In this document: positions 10,630 to 22,909 of the stretch, piece by piece
Position numbering within the stretch: position 1 is the first letter of the stretch
How the letters are laid out: every line of letters begins with the position of its first letter
NCBI GenBank assembly: GCA_003049485.1
Contig: PYST01000061.1
Coordinates: 62,001-126,000, forward strand
DNA length: 64,000 nt
Reading direction: 5' to 3'
Source of the DNA: Ophioceras dolichostomum
Lineage: Eukaryota > Ascomycota > Sordariomycetes > Magnaporthales > Ophioceraceae
Program-made: the position numbers and the translations under genes
Notes under the pieces: model-generated
What the model was told of the DNA's origin: nothing
Seen by the model: the letters and a program-made list of their open reading frames with translations, nothing else
Databases searched by the model: none

Positions 10630-12926
10630 ATGGCTTCGAGTACTCCATACAAGAGAATCAAGACTGCAGCACATGCGCATAATCCTCAACTACCCTCCCC
10701 GATGCCGACCCCTGCCACCTTACCGTCGCAACGCCGCCCAGAATCGATCAATACAATGTTCAACCCCCGCGCCGCACCGCCTTCCACCGCCCCGATGAAG
10801 CCCACGCCGAACAGCGACACTCAAGAACTCTACAATGCCATGCGAGACGCAGAGCTAGAGCATGAGGCCGAGGCTGCGCAGGTACCGGGCCAGGGACTAA
10901 TGCAACCCAACGACCGCCTGCGACTCCCCTCCCCCCAGTCGGCGCCCATGTCTCGCAGCACATCACACGCAAGCTCTACATCGCTGTCGTACAATATGCG
11001 AGAGGTCGGACTACAAGATGCCGGGGTGAAGGTGGAGAAGAAGCGCAAGGCCGGCCGTCAGGGCCCCTTAGAGGAGCACATAAAGGCGCGAGCGGCCTTC
11101 TTCCGGAAGATTACCGCCTGCCCAGAGTGCAAACAACGGAAGGTTAAGGTGAGTTCTGCTTTGAAATACGCTCCTTCCTGAACCGCCAGCAGCGAGAGAG
11201 TGCTGCTCTGAGGGCATGTGTACGTACTAATCTGTTGAGGTGTATGGACGTACAGTGCAACCACTATGACCTCTCTCTCTTCGAAAAAGCCTACTGGGAA
11301 GAGAAGCGCCGTCGTCAAGAAAACGCGTACCAATTCTGCAACTTCTTCTCGACAAACCTTCCGACGAATACAAACGCTTTCGGTCCAGTCTTCACCGCAC
11401 CGCCGCCTTCGCACACCATGCCGACACCACGGCCCAGTAACTCCAACATGACTCTTGTCACCTCAAACACGAACATCCGGCGTATGCCCACTGCGGCTGG
11501 TGGAAACACAAATGGCTTCACAGGCCTCGTTCGGCACCCAACCGACCTAGATCTCCTCGGCGTTGGCGGGGACGTTGCTCGCCACCTCGACGTCCCCATG
11601 AACCAAGCCTCAGCAGACCTGGAGAAGCTCCTTGCTCAGGCGAGCAGCCAGCCCATACCGTTGCCCATCTCACCAATCTCGCCCGTAGTGACTGCTACCA
11701 CAGCTCCAATGCCGGCAACGACGCCAACACGCCCTCGGCCTCGTGAGAGGAGCGACTATGCCCCGCAACCCCACAGCCATCAGCAGCGAACATATGCACT
11801 GTCCTCGCCCACAAACTCGTCATCTGTGGTCTCAATCCCTGCCGCCCCTGACAATGCGGGCCTGGACCTCGAGGTCGCCGGGCACGCTGCCCCTGCCCTT
11901 GGTTCGGTGGTCTCCAATGACATCCCCATCGGCCGCCTCCTCACGTCTGCGCACCATAACATTTGGGAGTGCCAGGGCTCTCTCCCCTCCTCGGATGGTC
12001 GCACGCACTCCATCGTGTCTCTCTCTTCTGCCGGTGGGGCAACGGAGGCCTGCTGCCGTCGACGCTTTAACTCAATCGGGGAACTAGTGCGCCACTTCCG
12101 GTCTGCGCATAGTGACTTCCGCCCTCTCGAGCCACCGTTCCTCTATAAGTGTGTTGGCTGCGGCTTCCTCAATGGGGAGCCAGACTCAGACACTTGTATG
12201 TTCTGTAACAAAGCCCTGCGTCGGGAGACGTGGTACTACGGGTGTTTGGCCAGCAGCGTGGCCGGCCATCCTCCCGAGCAGCCCGTACATGTAGGCGGCG
12301 GCGCCGAGGGCGACGCACGCGCGCCACCATCGGCCGCGTTTCCGTTCACCTTCTCCCTCGGTAACAGTGGGAGTGGAAACGCCGGCGGCGGCGGTGGCAC
12401 GGGCTTCTTGCGGGCGTTTCAGTTCAGGCAGGGTAGGTCGAGGAGCCATGGCGGCAGGGAGGAGTACCTCAAGGATAACGCTGACCGCTGCCACCAGAGA
12501 TGGGACGGTGACCGGCCTCTCAAATCCTGTTCTCGCCGCCGCTACTCGTCCTCTTCGCCCTTTTTCAAGATCCTTGCCATGTCCGTCGCGAGGCGCCTGC
12601 TGCTGCCATCTCTCCTAGCCCTCAGCCTCTCTGCCGTGGCCGTCCTCGACTCCCTGCCCCTCGCGGCGGCGTTCTTCTCATCCACGGCGTATAGTGACCC
12701 ATCAACATCCGCGTCGCCTCCCCGTCGCTCGCTCCCGTTATCGGCCGTCTGCTGCGTCGCCATCGGCGCCGCACTGGTGTCCTGGCAGTTCAGGCATGCG
12801 AGCTTCAGGCTCGTGCCCGGTCGTCGCTGGGGTGATGGCGCTGTTGACGACGGAATCGACGTCGATGTCGCGGCTCATCGACTCCGGGACGCTGGAGCGA
12901 TGGCATGGAGACCGGTGCATTTGTAA
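10630..12926 (+). CDS. Half-zinc-cluster/zinc-ribbon protein with hydrophobic C-terminus
   Basis: Two exons (10630-11148, 11256-12926) give 729 residues. The intron is GT-AG (AAG|GTGAGT, GTACTAAT near the 3' end, GTACAG). The frame is open upstream, but 10630 is the first ATG seen. Residues 164-174 read C-x2-C-x6-C (CPECKQRKVKC) followed by NHYDLSLFEKAYWEEK. This resembles the first half of a fungal Zn2Cys6 DNA-binding cluster, but the second set of three cysteines is absent; His at +2 could be a fourth ligand (inference). The intron sits exactly between Lys173 and Cys174. A second zinc site follows: FNSIGELVRHFRSAH, then C472-x2-C475-x11-C487-x2-C490, a zinc-ribbon spacing. From ~615 the protein has two hydrophobic stretches (RRLLLPSLLALSLSAVAVLD and SAVCCVAIGAALVSW), suggesting membrane attachment. 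It is probably a nucleic-acid-binding protein of unknown role. The same frame could include an unseen C-terminal intron. Confidence 0.65.
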
Positions 12927-15745
12927 GGTGGTTGTAGCCCGTCGTTTCCTATCTCCTTTTTTTTCGTCTTCTGTCCTTCCTACCTACTTCATCGGGCGGT
13001 CTTTTGTCGTGCAAGAGGGACTGGAGCGTCTCTGCTATACACGCGTGGCTTCCTTGGCTTAGCTGATACCACTCTGTTATCTTCTGTCTCTTGTTCTCGT
13101 TATTCGGTGTAAGTCTTCGGTGTAATCGGGTTCTGTGCTTTTTTTCTCTCTCTCTCTGTCTCTCTCTCTCCCTCTCTCTCCTCAGGTCTTCGTCTCTTTG
13201 AGGCGGTCTATCAACATCGTAAACCAGTTTATTGTTTCAGTCTTGTCAGTTTTTCTGTCGTCTGTCTCATTATTCAGCAGTATTTCTCTCTTTCCAAGTT
13301 GATAGCTCGCGTGTCTTCTTGCGACCGGCCAGCTTGTCTCTGCTCCAGACCTGTTGGTCGCTCTTCCTTCCATCTTTTGCTATCTTGTCCATATCTTGTC
13401 CCAAATATCATCTCACCTTCGCCCTTGTGTTTTTGCACTTCGTCGCTCTCGTTCCCAGCGCGCTCTCAGAGTTCCTTGGCTTGCCTTCAGTGATTCAGGC
13501 AGACAGTTTTCTAGCGAAATATTCTCCTTTTTTTGTGCGTTAGACGTTGGTCGCAAGAGACCGCCGCCCCGCGACCGCCGCCCGCGAGATGGTGGAGAAG
13601 GACATGCCGAACCGCCAGACCGCTCAGGGAGACCATAGTACGGTTGTGGTGGATATGGGGGTGGTCGGTACAACTGGCCCATCCTCCAGGCTTCGAGGAA
13701 GGGGAGCGGTTCTTTTAGCCTTTAAATCATTTACTTTTTCTGGTTCTTCGTCTATGGCGTACCCTCTTTAGAAATCCTCGGATTCAAGGCATTCATTCTG
13801 CCTTGTGGATTGACTGGCGGACTCATCACGTAGTCACTGCCTCCTGTAACAGTAAATTACTTCTCTGCCCTTGACGACGAGGGAGGCCTTTCAACAAGAA
13901 TATTGACAGGCGCAGCACGACGCCATGAGAAGTTGTGCCCAAGCACCTCCTCGTGATAGCTAGCACCAAAATTTGGAGTTGTGTGATCTGACTCTTCCCC
14001 TGGCTGTGCAGGCACAGCAATGCCTAGAGGAACATAGGAGCTCCCTCGGTCCCTCCCAAGCTAAGGCCAGCGGGAGGGCTCCGGCGGCCTCCTCTGAGCG
14101 GCTCAGCCCAAGGTGCTGGAAACCACCCCTGGCCTGTAACCCTCCCGCTCATCTCTCATCCGCGCCAAGCTGGCTAAGGGTGGGGGGCGGTGACCCCTAT
14201 AAGTCACCCCGCAGTTATCGTTGATGAGTGATGAGTGAGCAGATTTGCTTGTCTTTCAGTTGTTCCAGAGGTCAACCTCGCGATTTGCCTTGGTTGAAGA
14301 ACGAAATTGGCTCCGAAAATTATTGGGTGGCTTTTGAGACCATTGAACGTTCAAAGCGCCAATTTGGACTATGGCTACGGCTTGCACGATGTATGTCCCC
14401 CTCACGAGGAGGAAGTCCCCCGAACCTGCGAAAGGATGGAAACCAATTTGACCACGCATCAACTTCGACAAGCAACACGAGCAGGAAAAGTGATAGAGAT
14501 AAAGAGAAAACTGGCCATTTGACAGAAAGGCTAGACAGAATGAAGAAGGAGCCCCCATGCACATGCAACTCGTGTCATCATCGCTGCAATAAAACTATAG
14601 AATAGGCCCCGTGTCTTACCCTGATCTCGAAGAGGAAAGTTGGCGAGGAGAGGTCAAGTTGAGTCATAGGTCCGCACGTGATATGACTCCCCGCATTGGC
14701 CAATGAGCCGGGCACTTAGGGAAGGGTGGTCTGAATGAGCTGATGAAGTTGCGGTGGTCAAAGTCCGCCCGTCAAGTATGTAGGTATCACAACTTGAGCA
14801 TGCCCACTGTGTCCGGTCCAATAGCGGGGAACAGAACGAACAATTGAACGGACACAGACGTTTTTTTCTCGCCGAAGCAAGCTTGATGCAACCTACAACG
14901 GGACACGCATTTGGCGAATGGCAGGCCGCCTTGCAGCCCCACCCAGGCAGGCGAGGAGGCCTCATTGGCCAGATTAGCAGTTCACGCTAAACCATTCCAG
15001 GCTCGCCGGCCACAGTCAATCAAACCATGTGTCTGCGCCTTGCGATGGCTTGAGCCCTCCCTTTCATCCTTGCTGACGGGTTTTTGGTCGAGTATCAGAG
15101 ACGGAGTGAAATATCGCTCTGTGACTCCCTCCCGAAGGCATTGAGCGAGACTCTTTTCTCTCTTCTCTTTCCCCTCTGTACAGAAGTTTCAGTTGCGAAG
15201 TTGAATTCAAGCAAGTTTGCTCCTTCGTGTGCGTAAGCGTGAAAGATCGCCACCAGCGACAACCCTTCCTTCCCCCCCGCCACATCCGGAGAAAGCCTAT
15301 CAGCTAGGCACCACACAGCCCCCTCCAGAGGAAAGGAAAAACCCCTGAGATTCTTGGAGGTCATCGTTCTTCGGGCAAGGCCGTTGCAAGTCAACGTCGT
15401 TGTTTTCCCGCTGGCGATACCCGTGTCACAGCTCGAAAGCCAAACCAGCAGCTGGTTCTGCCCCAAAGAATCTCCGGATCTCTGCGGGACTACCAGCGGC
15501 TGTCTTACACCCCCAATCCCTGAGTCTAGGCCACCGCTCTTTGGACCGACTGGAGCAGCCCTGCCCTGATCCTGCGACCCAGTTTAGCGACCCTCGACAT
15601 CACCATTCTAGCGACCAACTTAGTAGATATCGCAACCTCACCAAACGCAGCAATTCTCTTCTCCACAGGAGACACATACACATTGGATTCCACGGTTCAT
15701 CCAGTTCCATTCGCGTGCCGACGCCAACAGCAATCGGCAGCCCAA
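12927..15745. other. 2.8-kb intergenic region between the two half-zinc-cluster genes
   Basis: No coding frame was recognised on either strand. The first part is CT-rich and contains the pyrimidine tract listed separately. Near 14188-14213 there is a short imperfect inverted repeat of the form GGTGAC...GTCACC. The last ~500 bases are probably promoter and leader of the gene starting at 15746. Confidence 0.5.
13141..13183 (+). repeat. Pyrimidine (CT)n tract
   Basis: A nearly pure CT-dinucleotide run, interrupted by a few other bases, lies just downstream of the 10630-12926 coding region, probably in its 3' UTR. Confidence 0.85.
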
Positions 15746-18700
15746 ATGTCTTCCCGAAACGACTCGTCGGGCTCCCTGCCCCTGAACCAGGGATTCACCG
15801 TCTTCCAGCCCGCCGTCGGATCTTCGCTCCAGTTCCTGCCTGCGCTCGGAACCCCCGAGCTCGATGCCATGATTGATGCGTACGTCGCCGGTCCCTCGTC
15901 CGTCCAGGACAAGCGGGCTGCTGTATGCCTGGAGTTCTGCAACATCACCCGCCAGACCGGCGAGTCGTCCTTGTTCTTCCCTGTCACCGTCTTCCCCCAG
16001 CACACATTCACGGCCTCCCCTGCCTCGTCCCTGAACGACTCGGGCTACGGCTCTAGCTTCAACGTCTCTCCCGTGCTCTCCGACATGTGGGCCACTCCGG
16101 CCTCGTCCTCGGCGGCCGCCCCCAGCCAGACCCGGGCCACCAAGCCTGCCAAGCCAAGCTCATCCCGGAAGCCCAGCACGGTCAGCTCACGTGCCGCGGG
16201 AGGCGACTTCTCTCACATCCCCGGAATGAAGATCATGACCAAAGATGGCGTCGACGTCACCAACTCGGCCTCCAGGGGGTGCAAGACCAAGGAGCAGCGC
16301 GACCACGCTCACCTGATGCGGATCATCAAGGCATGCGATGCCTGCAAGCGGAAGAAGATCCGGTGCGACCCGAGCCACAAGAAGCGTGGCTCTTCCCAGC
16401 TGCAGTCTCCCACTGAGTCCAGGCAGGCTAAGAAGGCCAAGGCATCGACGCCTCCTGCCGCTGCTGCCGCTGCCGCCGCCCCCGCTGCTGCACCTCAATT
16501 CTTCAACCCGGTCAGCCCCAAGATCATCGTTGCCGAGGCTCCTTTTCACATGGACCTAGCTCCTCTCGCTCCAATTGACACTTTCACGGCTCCAAACGAG
16601 GAGCTCTTCAACTGGGAGCAGTTCGTTCAGTTCGGCGAGGAGAACATCGATATCCCTGAGGATTACGACTTCTTCCTCGACCCCCAAGGCCTCCTCACCC
16701 CGAGCTCCGCTTCCAACTCAGCCTCGTTCTCTCCCTCGCAGGCCTTCACTCCGGCCTCACCGAGCGTCCCCGCTTACGACATTGCGGCGCGCTCTTCCTC
16801 CACCTCCGCTTCCTCTTCTGCTGCTGTAGTCAGCTACGCCAGCGCTCAGGAGCCACTACTGCCGTACCTGCACCCCGACGGCCACGGCACTGACTATGTC
16901 GACTTTACGCTCTTCTCCCCCGGCTCAACGAGCTCGCTGGATGAAGAGCCACAGCTGCTACAATCCCCGGCAGCTGCCCAGCTCGGCGACGACCTGCAGC
17001 ACCAGCTCTGGACGCCGCCCTCTCAATCCGCCGCTGTAGCGGTCCGTGAGAGGCCGGCTTATCCTCGCGTCATGATGGCGCCGGCGGCGCCGCCACGGGT
17101 TCCAACCACGTCCTCATTCCAGCCAACTCTCGAGGTCGCGTCCTTTGATCTGGGATACTATGAAGACATACAAACCATACCTAGCGCCAGGCTCCCAGTC
17201 GCAGGCGTGGACATAGCGAGGCCGCTGGGCAGCCAGCACGATCCCGGAAGCACCGTGGTCGCAGCACCTGACCCTGCCAACATGGCCCGTCCATGCGAGT
17301 CCACTGGGACCTCCGATGGGCAACGCCTCGCCTGCGGCGTGGACGCCGGTCCGATGAGCTCGAAGAAGTCATCTCGGAGGCTCATGAAAGCAACTGTAAG
17401 ATGCCTTGACCTCGCAAACCGTTTCTCATGTCTAACTTTTCAACCAACAGTCATCAACTACCCAGCCCTCACCGTCGCTGCCCGCTAGCAGCGTCGTCAG
17501 CGCGGCAGACGTGGCAACCTCGTCGGTTCGGCTGCAGACAGCCAGCCCAGTCTCGCAGACTGCGTACGGCTCACTGCAAGACGTATCCTTTGAGGGATCC
17601 ATGTTGTCGCTCCCCTCGCCTACTCCTGTCACCCAGGCCGTTGCACGTCCTGCTTCACTCCCCTGTCAGGGCTGCGGGAAGATGTTCTCACGCGAAGCGG
17701 ATCCCCTCCGCCATGAAACGCGTGTACACAACAGTCCCGCTAGTCCTAACCATTCATGCCCCTTGCGGGGCACTTTCTGGCGCAAGGACCACTTCCGCGA
17801 CCATCTAGGGGAGGTAGCGGAGGATCTCGAAGAGCTCATCAGCAAGGGCAATTTTGTTGCTCGTGACAGCCTCCTTGGTGACCAGAAACCGGTCGCCGCG
17901 TTGGACGATCACAGCGTGTCTCAAAGGCCTGCTGATCGTCCTCTGTGTCTCGGTGGTGTCAAAGCGGGCGTCGCTGGCTCAGCCATCAACAAGACCCTCG
18001 CCCAGATCCACCATATTCTACAGCGGGGTGATTCGCAACAACCTCGTCGGTCATCCTCGACCACAGTGGTCAGCGGCTACGTCGCAGCCGTCACTGAGTC
18101 ATCGTACCTGACGGTGTCCACTGGGACTTCTGCGCCATTGTCCAGCACTGCCGCAAGCCCCCAGTCCGCGGTACTTGCCAGTGGCCGCGACCTACAGCAA
18201 CAACAGCGCACACCAACCTACGGCGGCGAACGCCGCCGTCGTTCCGGTGCTTCTTATCCGGCCGGGTCAGCACCAACGTCTTTAACCACACCATCGGCAA
18301 TGTCAACAACGTTCTCCCTCGCAAGCGGGACGAACTACCTACAGTTATCATCCACCACCACTCCCGCCTTCCTCCAGACACTGGCTCTTTGGGCCGTGGC
18401 AGCCAACCTTCTTTTCCTCCCTCTCTTCCCGACGCGGCAGGTCCAGAAGGGCTTCTTGACGCAGCACCACCCGCAGAGCCTCAGCTCTGTCATGTGTGCC
18501 GTCGTGGCCCTTCTCGTCGTGCTCGGACTTGTCTCAGTATTGACGGTATCTTCCTCATCTCTGCACAACCATCAGCAACAGCACAAGCAACATCAGCATC
18601 AGCAACAGCCCCAAGACCAAGACCAACACAGCCTCCTACCGATACTCTTCACAACCGCACTGTCGTTCGTGCCATTGGCGCTGCGGCGATCATCCCCTTC

Positions 18701-18869
18701 GATCCCTTCCTCGCTCTCATCCTCACCCATGTCATCCACCACCACCACCACGCCGCCACTACCCTCCCGGGGCCTGATCGACCGGCTCTGGGACCTGCGG
18801 TGCGCGGTCTCCCACCGGATATCGCGCCGGTTCCGCTCGTGGATGTCAACTACTGCACGACGCACTTAA
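15746..18869 (+). CDS. Half-zinc-cluster/C2H2 protein with three C-terminal membrane-like segments
   Basis: Two exons (15746-17395, 17451-18869) joined by a 55-nt GT-AG intron (ACT|GTAAGA, branch TCTAAC, ACAG) give about 1022 residues. The start is ATG (MSSRNDSSG); the frame upstream offers only a TTG. Residues 197-207 read C-x2-C-x6-C (CDACKRKKIRC) followed by DPSHKKR. This is a basic DNA-binding half cluster without the second cysteine trio of Zn2Cys6. Long Ser/Ala/Pro-rich and acidic regions follow, as in transcription activators. Residues 622-643 form a C2H2 finger (C-x2-C-x12-H-x4-H), and a degenerate second finger lies near 653-668. Hydrophobic segments at ~857-876, ~897-917 and ~946-962 alternate with polar linkers, one of them His/Gln-rich. 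The layout parallels the 10630-12926 gene. It may be a membrane-tethered regulator (inference). The zinc motifs are certain; the function is unknown. Confidence 0.7.
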
Positions 18870-20079
18870 GCGTGCCGTGCTTCTTGAGGATGCAGCATCG
18901 CGACTTGCGGTTCTTCCGCAGGTTTGTCTTGGTCTTGTTGCTTGCTTCTTGCTCTGCTTCTCTGCCTTTGTTGCTTTTTGCCTTTGGTTTGCTCACAATT
19001 TGAGCGCTAAGATACCCCTCCACATCTATTGTGTGGATTCTTTTCGATTCTGAGACGATACTTTCATCCCCCATCTTGCACGATTCACGCAATGTCGAGG
19101 TTTGGCTGCCTCTGCCCGCTGTCTGTCTGCATGTCTGTGTAGGTAGTGGCTAGTTCGCGGTGGAATTTCTTGGTTGTTGTGTGGTCTCTGCGGGCGATGA
19201 AGCTTAGGCCCTGCGATGGACTTCTTGTGTAATTCGTTGGACAAACCCCCTACCACTGCGGACTCTGTACCGGCATGTCTTTTGCTCTGGTAGATATCCA
19301 CCAGCTAGATACTTGTTAGTTCGCGGTGCAGATAGATGAATACATGGAGCTTTCGCGGCCGTCAATCACTACTCGCCTGCAACTTAAACGTTGCTAAGTA
19401 ACGACTATGAGTGTGATTTGGACGAATGATTTCTAATGACTTCAAGCTGCTCGTGACACTGCGAATGAAACCGATCACCAATGGTCGTTCTGGTTGGGAG
19501 GGCCGTATTCATCGACGTTCGGGATGCTGCATCTTATGCATTAAAGCGTGCCTGGTGATGGTTAAAGAGGCCTAATCGCGCCGATTGCGTGGTTCTTTAT
19601 TCAGTTATCGAGCTTCTCACTCCTGTTTGCCCACCGGAAATTTCTGCGGCTGCCCCGCGTTGATGACAGTGTCACTGACTGGATCGGGAAAGTCATTACA
19701 CACAGCGATTTCTATTTCAACGTGTTTGTTCTGTGTGCTACTCGTCCTGGCGCTTCTTGTCCCCATCTCCCATTCCCTCTTTTAACTGTGACTTTTTTTT
19801 ATTGCCCGGCTGTGGGATATTTTGGCAGTTGAAGTTACTTGTCCCTGCCTACAACCGAGGGCACAGTCCTTGAATTCGCCTTCCGAGAGCGACACGGCAG
19901 GGAAGCGTCTTCCTTTGTCGTGTTGAAGAAACGAGTCACCCAGGTAAATAGGAGTGAGGGCGACTGGGCTTGACGGCGAGCAACAGAAGGGTGGGCGGGA
20001 GTGCGAATGGAAAGAGGGGACAGGTTGCGGTGGCCTCCTGACGAGATTGAATGAGCTTCGCACCTTCCTCTCTTTCAAT
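18870..20079. other. Intergenic region, 3' UTR and Tad2 promoter side
   Basis: I see no protein-like frame. The first few hundred bases are T-rich and are probably 3' UTR of the preceding gene; the end is the upstream region of the Tad2-like gene. Confidence 0.5.
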
Positions 20080-22158
20080 ATGGCGCCAAAATCAGCACCG
20101 CCAGCCACGGGGAGGAAGGGCGGTAGGAGGTCCGCTCCTTCCCGCAGCGATGCCGGGCAAGTGCCACCTCCTCCGTCCGATCACAATTCACCTCCGCCCC
20201 GGGCGAGCATTCAGTCAGCAAGCAATCCATCCCGTCTCCAGAGGCTTCTCAGACTTCTAGTCGACCCATTCATCCATTTTTTTCTGTTTATCTTCCGGCG
20301 CTTCACCACGCCGAAGTCGTCACCTCGCCAACAAACCGATTCAGACACGGCCAGCCGCGACGCCTCGGCCATGGAGTCGTCCGGTCCAGCCGCCGCCACT
20401 GCAAGTGGCAGAGAGAACTTGGACCCCTCGCTCGCCGATGCCACCAACCGGGTCGCATCACTTAGCGTGCGCGATGGAGCCCCCGCTCCAGTAGTTGCTG
20501 GCTCTGTTACTACTGTTGCTGCTGCTGCTGTTGCCGTGCCGGTCATCAAACCAGTCATTCCCTTGAAGCCTATCCCCGCAAACAAAGCCCGACCGAAGGA
20601 CAAGGAGGAGGACTCGGTCCGCGCAGTCGAGCGAGCGATACACCAAGGCTATACCGAAGAGGCGCTGGATATGGTAAGTGCGGTTTCTCTCTTCTACATC
20701 TCTCTCGGGTCCCCCAGCATGACGCCCCGCTCCACATTGCGCAACATCGCACAGCACGTGCTGTGCGCCCGTCGCCCGTTCGCCCTGTTTTCCCCCGGTC
20801 CTTACCAGTGCCTCTCCCACTTGTCGAGCTTGTCGATGGTGCCCTCTGTCTTAGCTGCTATCAGCAACACGCACCAGCGCACGCCAACACACTTGAGTCT
20901 TGGGAACTAACACAAGGACCCTAACCGGCTGCACACCGCACTCAACTGCAAACAGGCCCGGCTTGCCCTCCGAACCAACGAGACGCCCGTCGGCTGCGTG
21001 CTTGTGCACAAGGGACGCATAATTGCCAAGGGAATGAACGCCACCAACGTCAGCCGCAACGGCACTCGCCACGCCGAGTACATGGCCCTGGGCGCGCTAC
21101 TTGCATACACCGAAGATGCCGTCTCATCTGTTTCCCGGCGATCGAAGAGGGCCACCCCAGTCGCATCAGACTCTAACACAGACTACAACGACGACGCGCT
21201 CTGGGCCTCGGTAGACCCGTCGCAAGGGCATCTGTACCCTTACGGCCAGAAGCTGCACCCTGCGCCGCGTGTCGACAAGTCCGTGGTACGGTCCTGCATA
21301 CTGTACGTCACGGTAGAGCCCTGCGTCATGTGCGCGTCGCTTCTGCGCCAGTTGGGTGTCAAAAAAGTCTACTTTGGCGCTGTCAATGACAAGTTCGGCG
21401 GCACCGGCGGCGTCTTTCGCATACACATGAACTCGCTTCCAGTCCCCACTTGCCCTCCTCCGACGCGCAGCGTCATGGGCGGCCGCGTGGTGCGCATTAC
21501 CCTGCCGAAGGAGAACGGCACAAGCGGCGACGCGGACGAGGGTACGGAGACAAACGGCACGCAGCAGCCAGTTCCCCAGATTGTGCTGCCAGACGCGTCT
21601 TCTCCCGCGTCCTCGATCGCCTCACTTGCCTCTGATTCCGCCTCTCCCCCCCCGACAGCGACAACTGCTCCTGTCCCGACCGTTACAACGCTAGGAATGT
21701 ACGGTCCACCTCGCAACACGACCTGGGTCATCAAAGAGCCCGATCCACCTCCACCTCCGAGCCCACCAAGCCCGTTCCCCCTTCCAAGCAACTACCGACA
21801 CCCCTGGCGGCCCGACGGCGACGGCGACGGCGGAAACGTCGAGGTCGGCTACGATGCCGAGGGCGGTTGGGGGCGCGACGACGCCGTGACGCTGCTGCGC
21901 CAGTTTTACGTGCAGGAGAACGGACGGGCGCCCGTGCCGCGCAAGAAGGAGGGACGCGCTGCGCGCCTGGCTGCCATGATGGAGAAGGAGGCAATGGCGT
22001 CCCAGGTGCCCATCCTCGTGGGCGATGAGGAAAACAGGTCGTCGTCCCCTACTGGAGCCGAGAACGAGTTCCCCGGCAGCGGCGGCGACGGCGGCGGCGG
22101 CGAGTCGTCGTCCCCAGAGGAGGACGGAATACAAACTCCCCCATCCGATGGTATCTGA
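20080..22158 (+). CDS. TAD2: tRNA-specific adenosine-34 deaminase catalytic subunit, Tad2-like
   Basis: Two exons (20080-20673, 20956-22158) joined by a 282-nt GT-AG intron (ATG|GTAAGT ... AACAG) give about 598 residues. A second good ATG at 20371 would give 501. The exon join restores the helix EEALDM|ARLALRTNETPVGCVLVHKG typical of Tad2/TadA. The deaminase zinc motif is complete: HAE in TRHAEYMAL (His and catalytic Glu) and PCVMCASLLRQLG (two Cys ligands), followed by KVYFGAVNDKFGGTGGV. Tad2 with Tad3 converts A34 to inosine in tRNA anticodons. HAE and PCxxC are about 80 residues apart, longer than in bacterial TadA, because of an insertion rich in Ser/Asp. The C-terminal extension contains GYDAEGGWGRDDAVTLLRQF, seen in fungal orthologues as far as I recall. 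The long start adds a hydrophobic LLRLLVDPFIHFFLFIFRRF segment of unclear value, so the start is uncertain. The enzyme call is strong. Confidence 0.88.
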
Positions 22159-22909
22159 TTCATTGACATACGAGTAGTCTCGTCGACTATTGTCCCTTGT
22201 CAGCATACCTTACGTAGCCTAAATTTGCACTACTTTATTACCCACCCTTCGGTTTCTGCGTTCTACATACTTTTTTAATTCGTTGGACCTACTGGCATCA
22301 CATACATATTGCATCGTCCCGTTGGCGTTTCATTGGGGTTCTGGCCGAAGGAACATGGGGTATGGAGGAAGAATCAGCATCTTTATGAGGGTGAGCAACA
22401 ACGGGAGTTAATGAATACAGGCCACAGCCCGCAATATTTCGATCCGCTGCTGCCTGACGATATGGGGGGAGAGGAGCTCGGTGTGAAAGGTGACGACGGG
22501 TGTTTGTTAACTGACTGCACTCCAAATGTTCGCCTGGTCTGCGTTCTGGCGACCTGTATCAGTAGATGGAGGGCTTGCTCATTCTCAGTTGAGCATTTGC
22601 CTAAAATTCTACGAGGAAGAATGACGAAGTGGCTAAGTTTGTTGGTGCCTAGACGTCCTTTGAAGAGCAATCTTCATTCTCTACCCTCTGTCGGTCCCTG
22701 AGCTTCGATCTGTCATTGGGAGACTAGTAAAGAACTTTGCCTCGTCGAATATCATCTACTGTGATGTGATGACTCGTAGCGCTGAATTCTTGAAGACCGT
22801 AATATGAGTTCAAGATAGGAACCTCTATACGTCACAGCGCTCGCTCGCCGTCTTTGCAAATAAGAAGCCCCTCGAACGCCTTCGAGATCTGCTTAACGTC
22901 TGTTTGGCA
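22159..22909. other. Convergent intergenic region between TAD2-like and CCDC97-like genes
   Basis: The two flanking genes converge here, so this 750-bp stretch should hold both 3' UTRs. No coding frame with protein character is visible. Confidence 0.55.
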
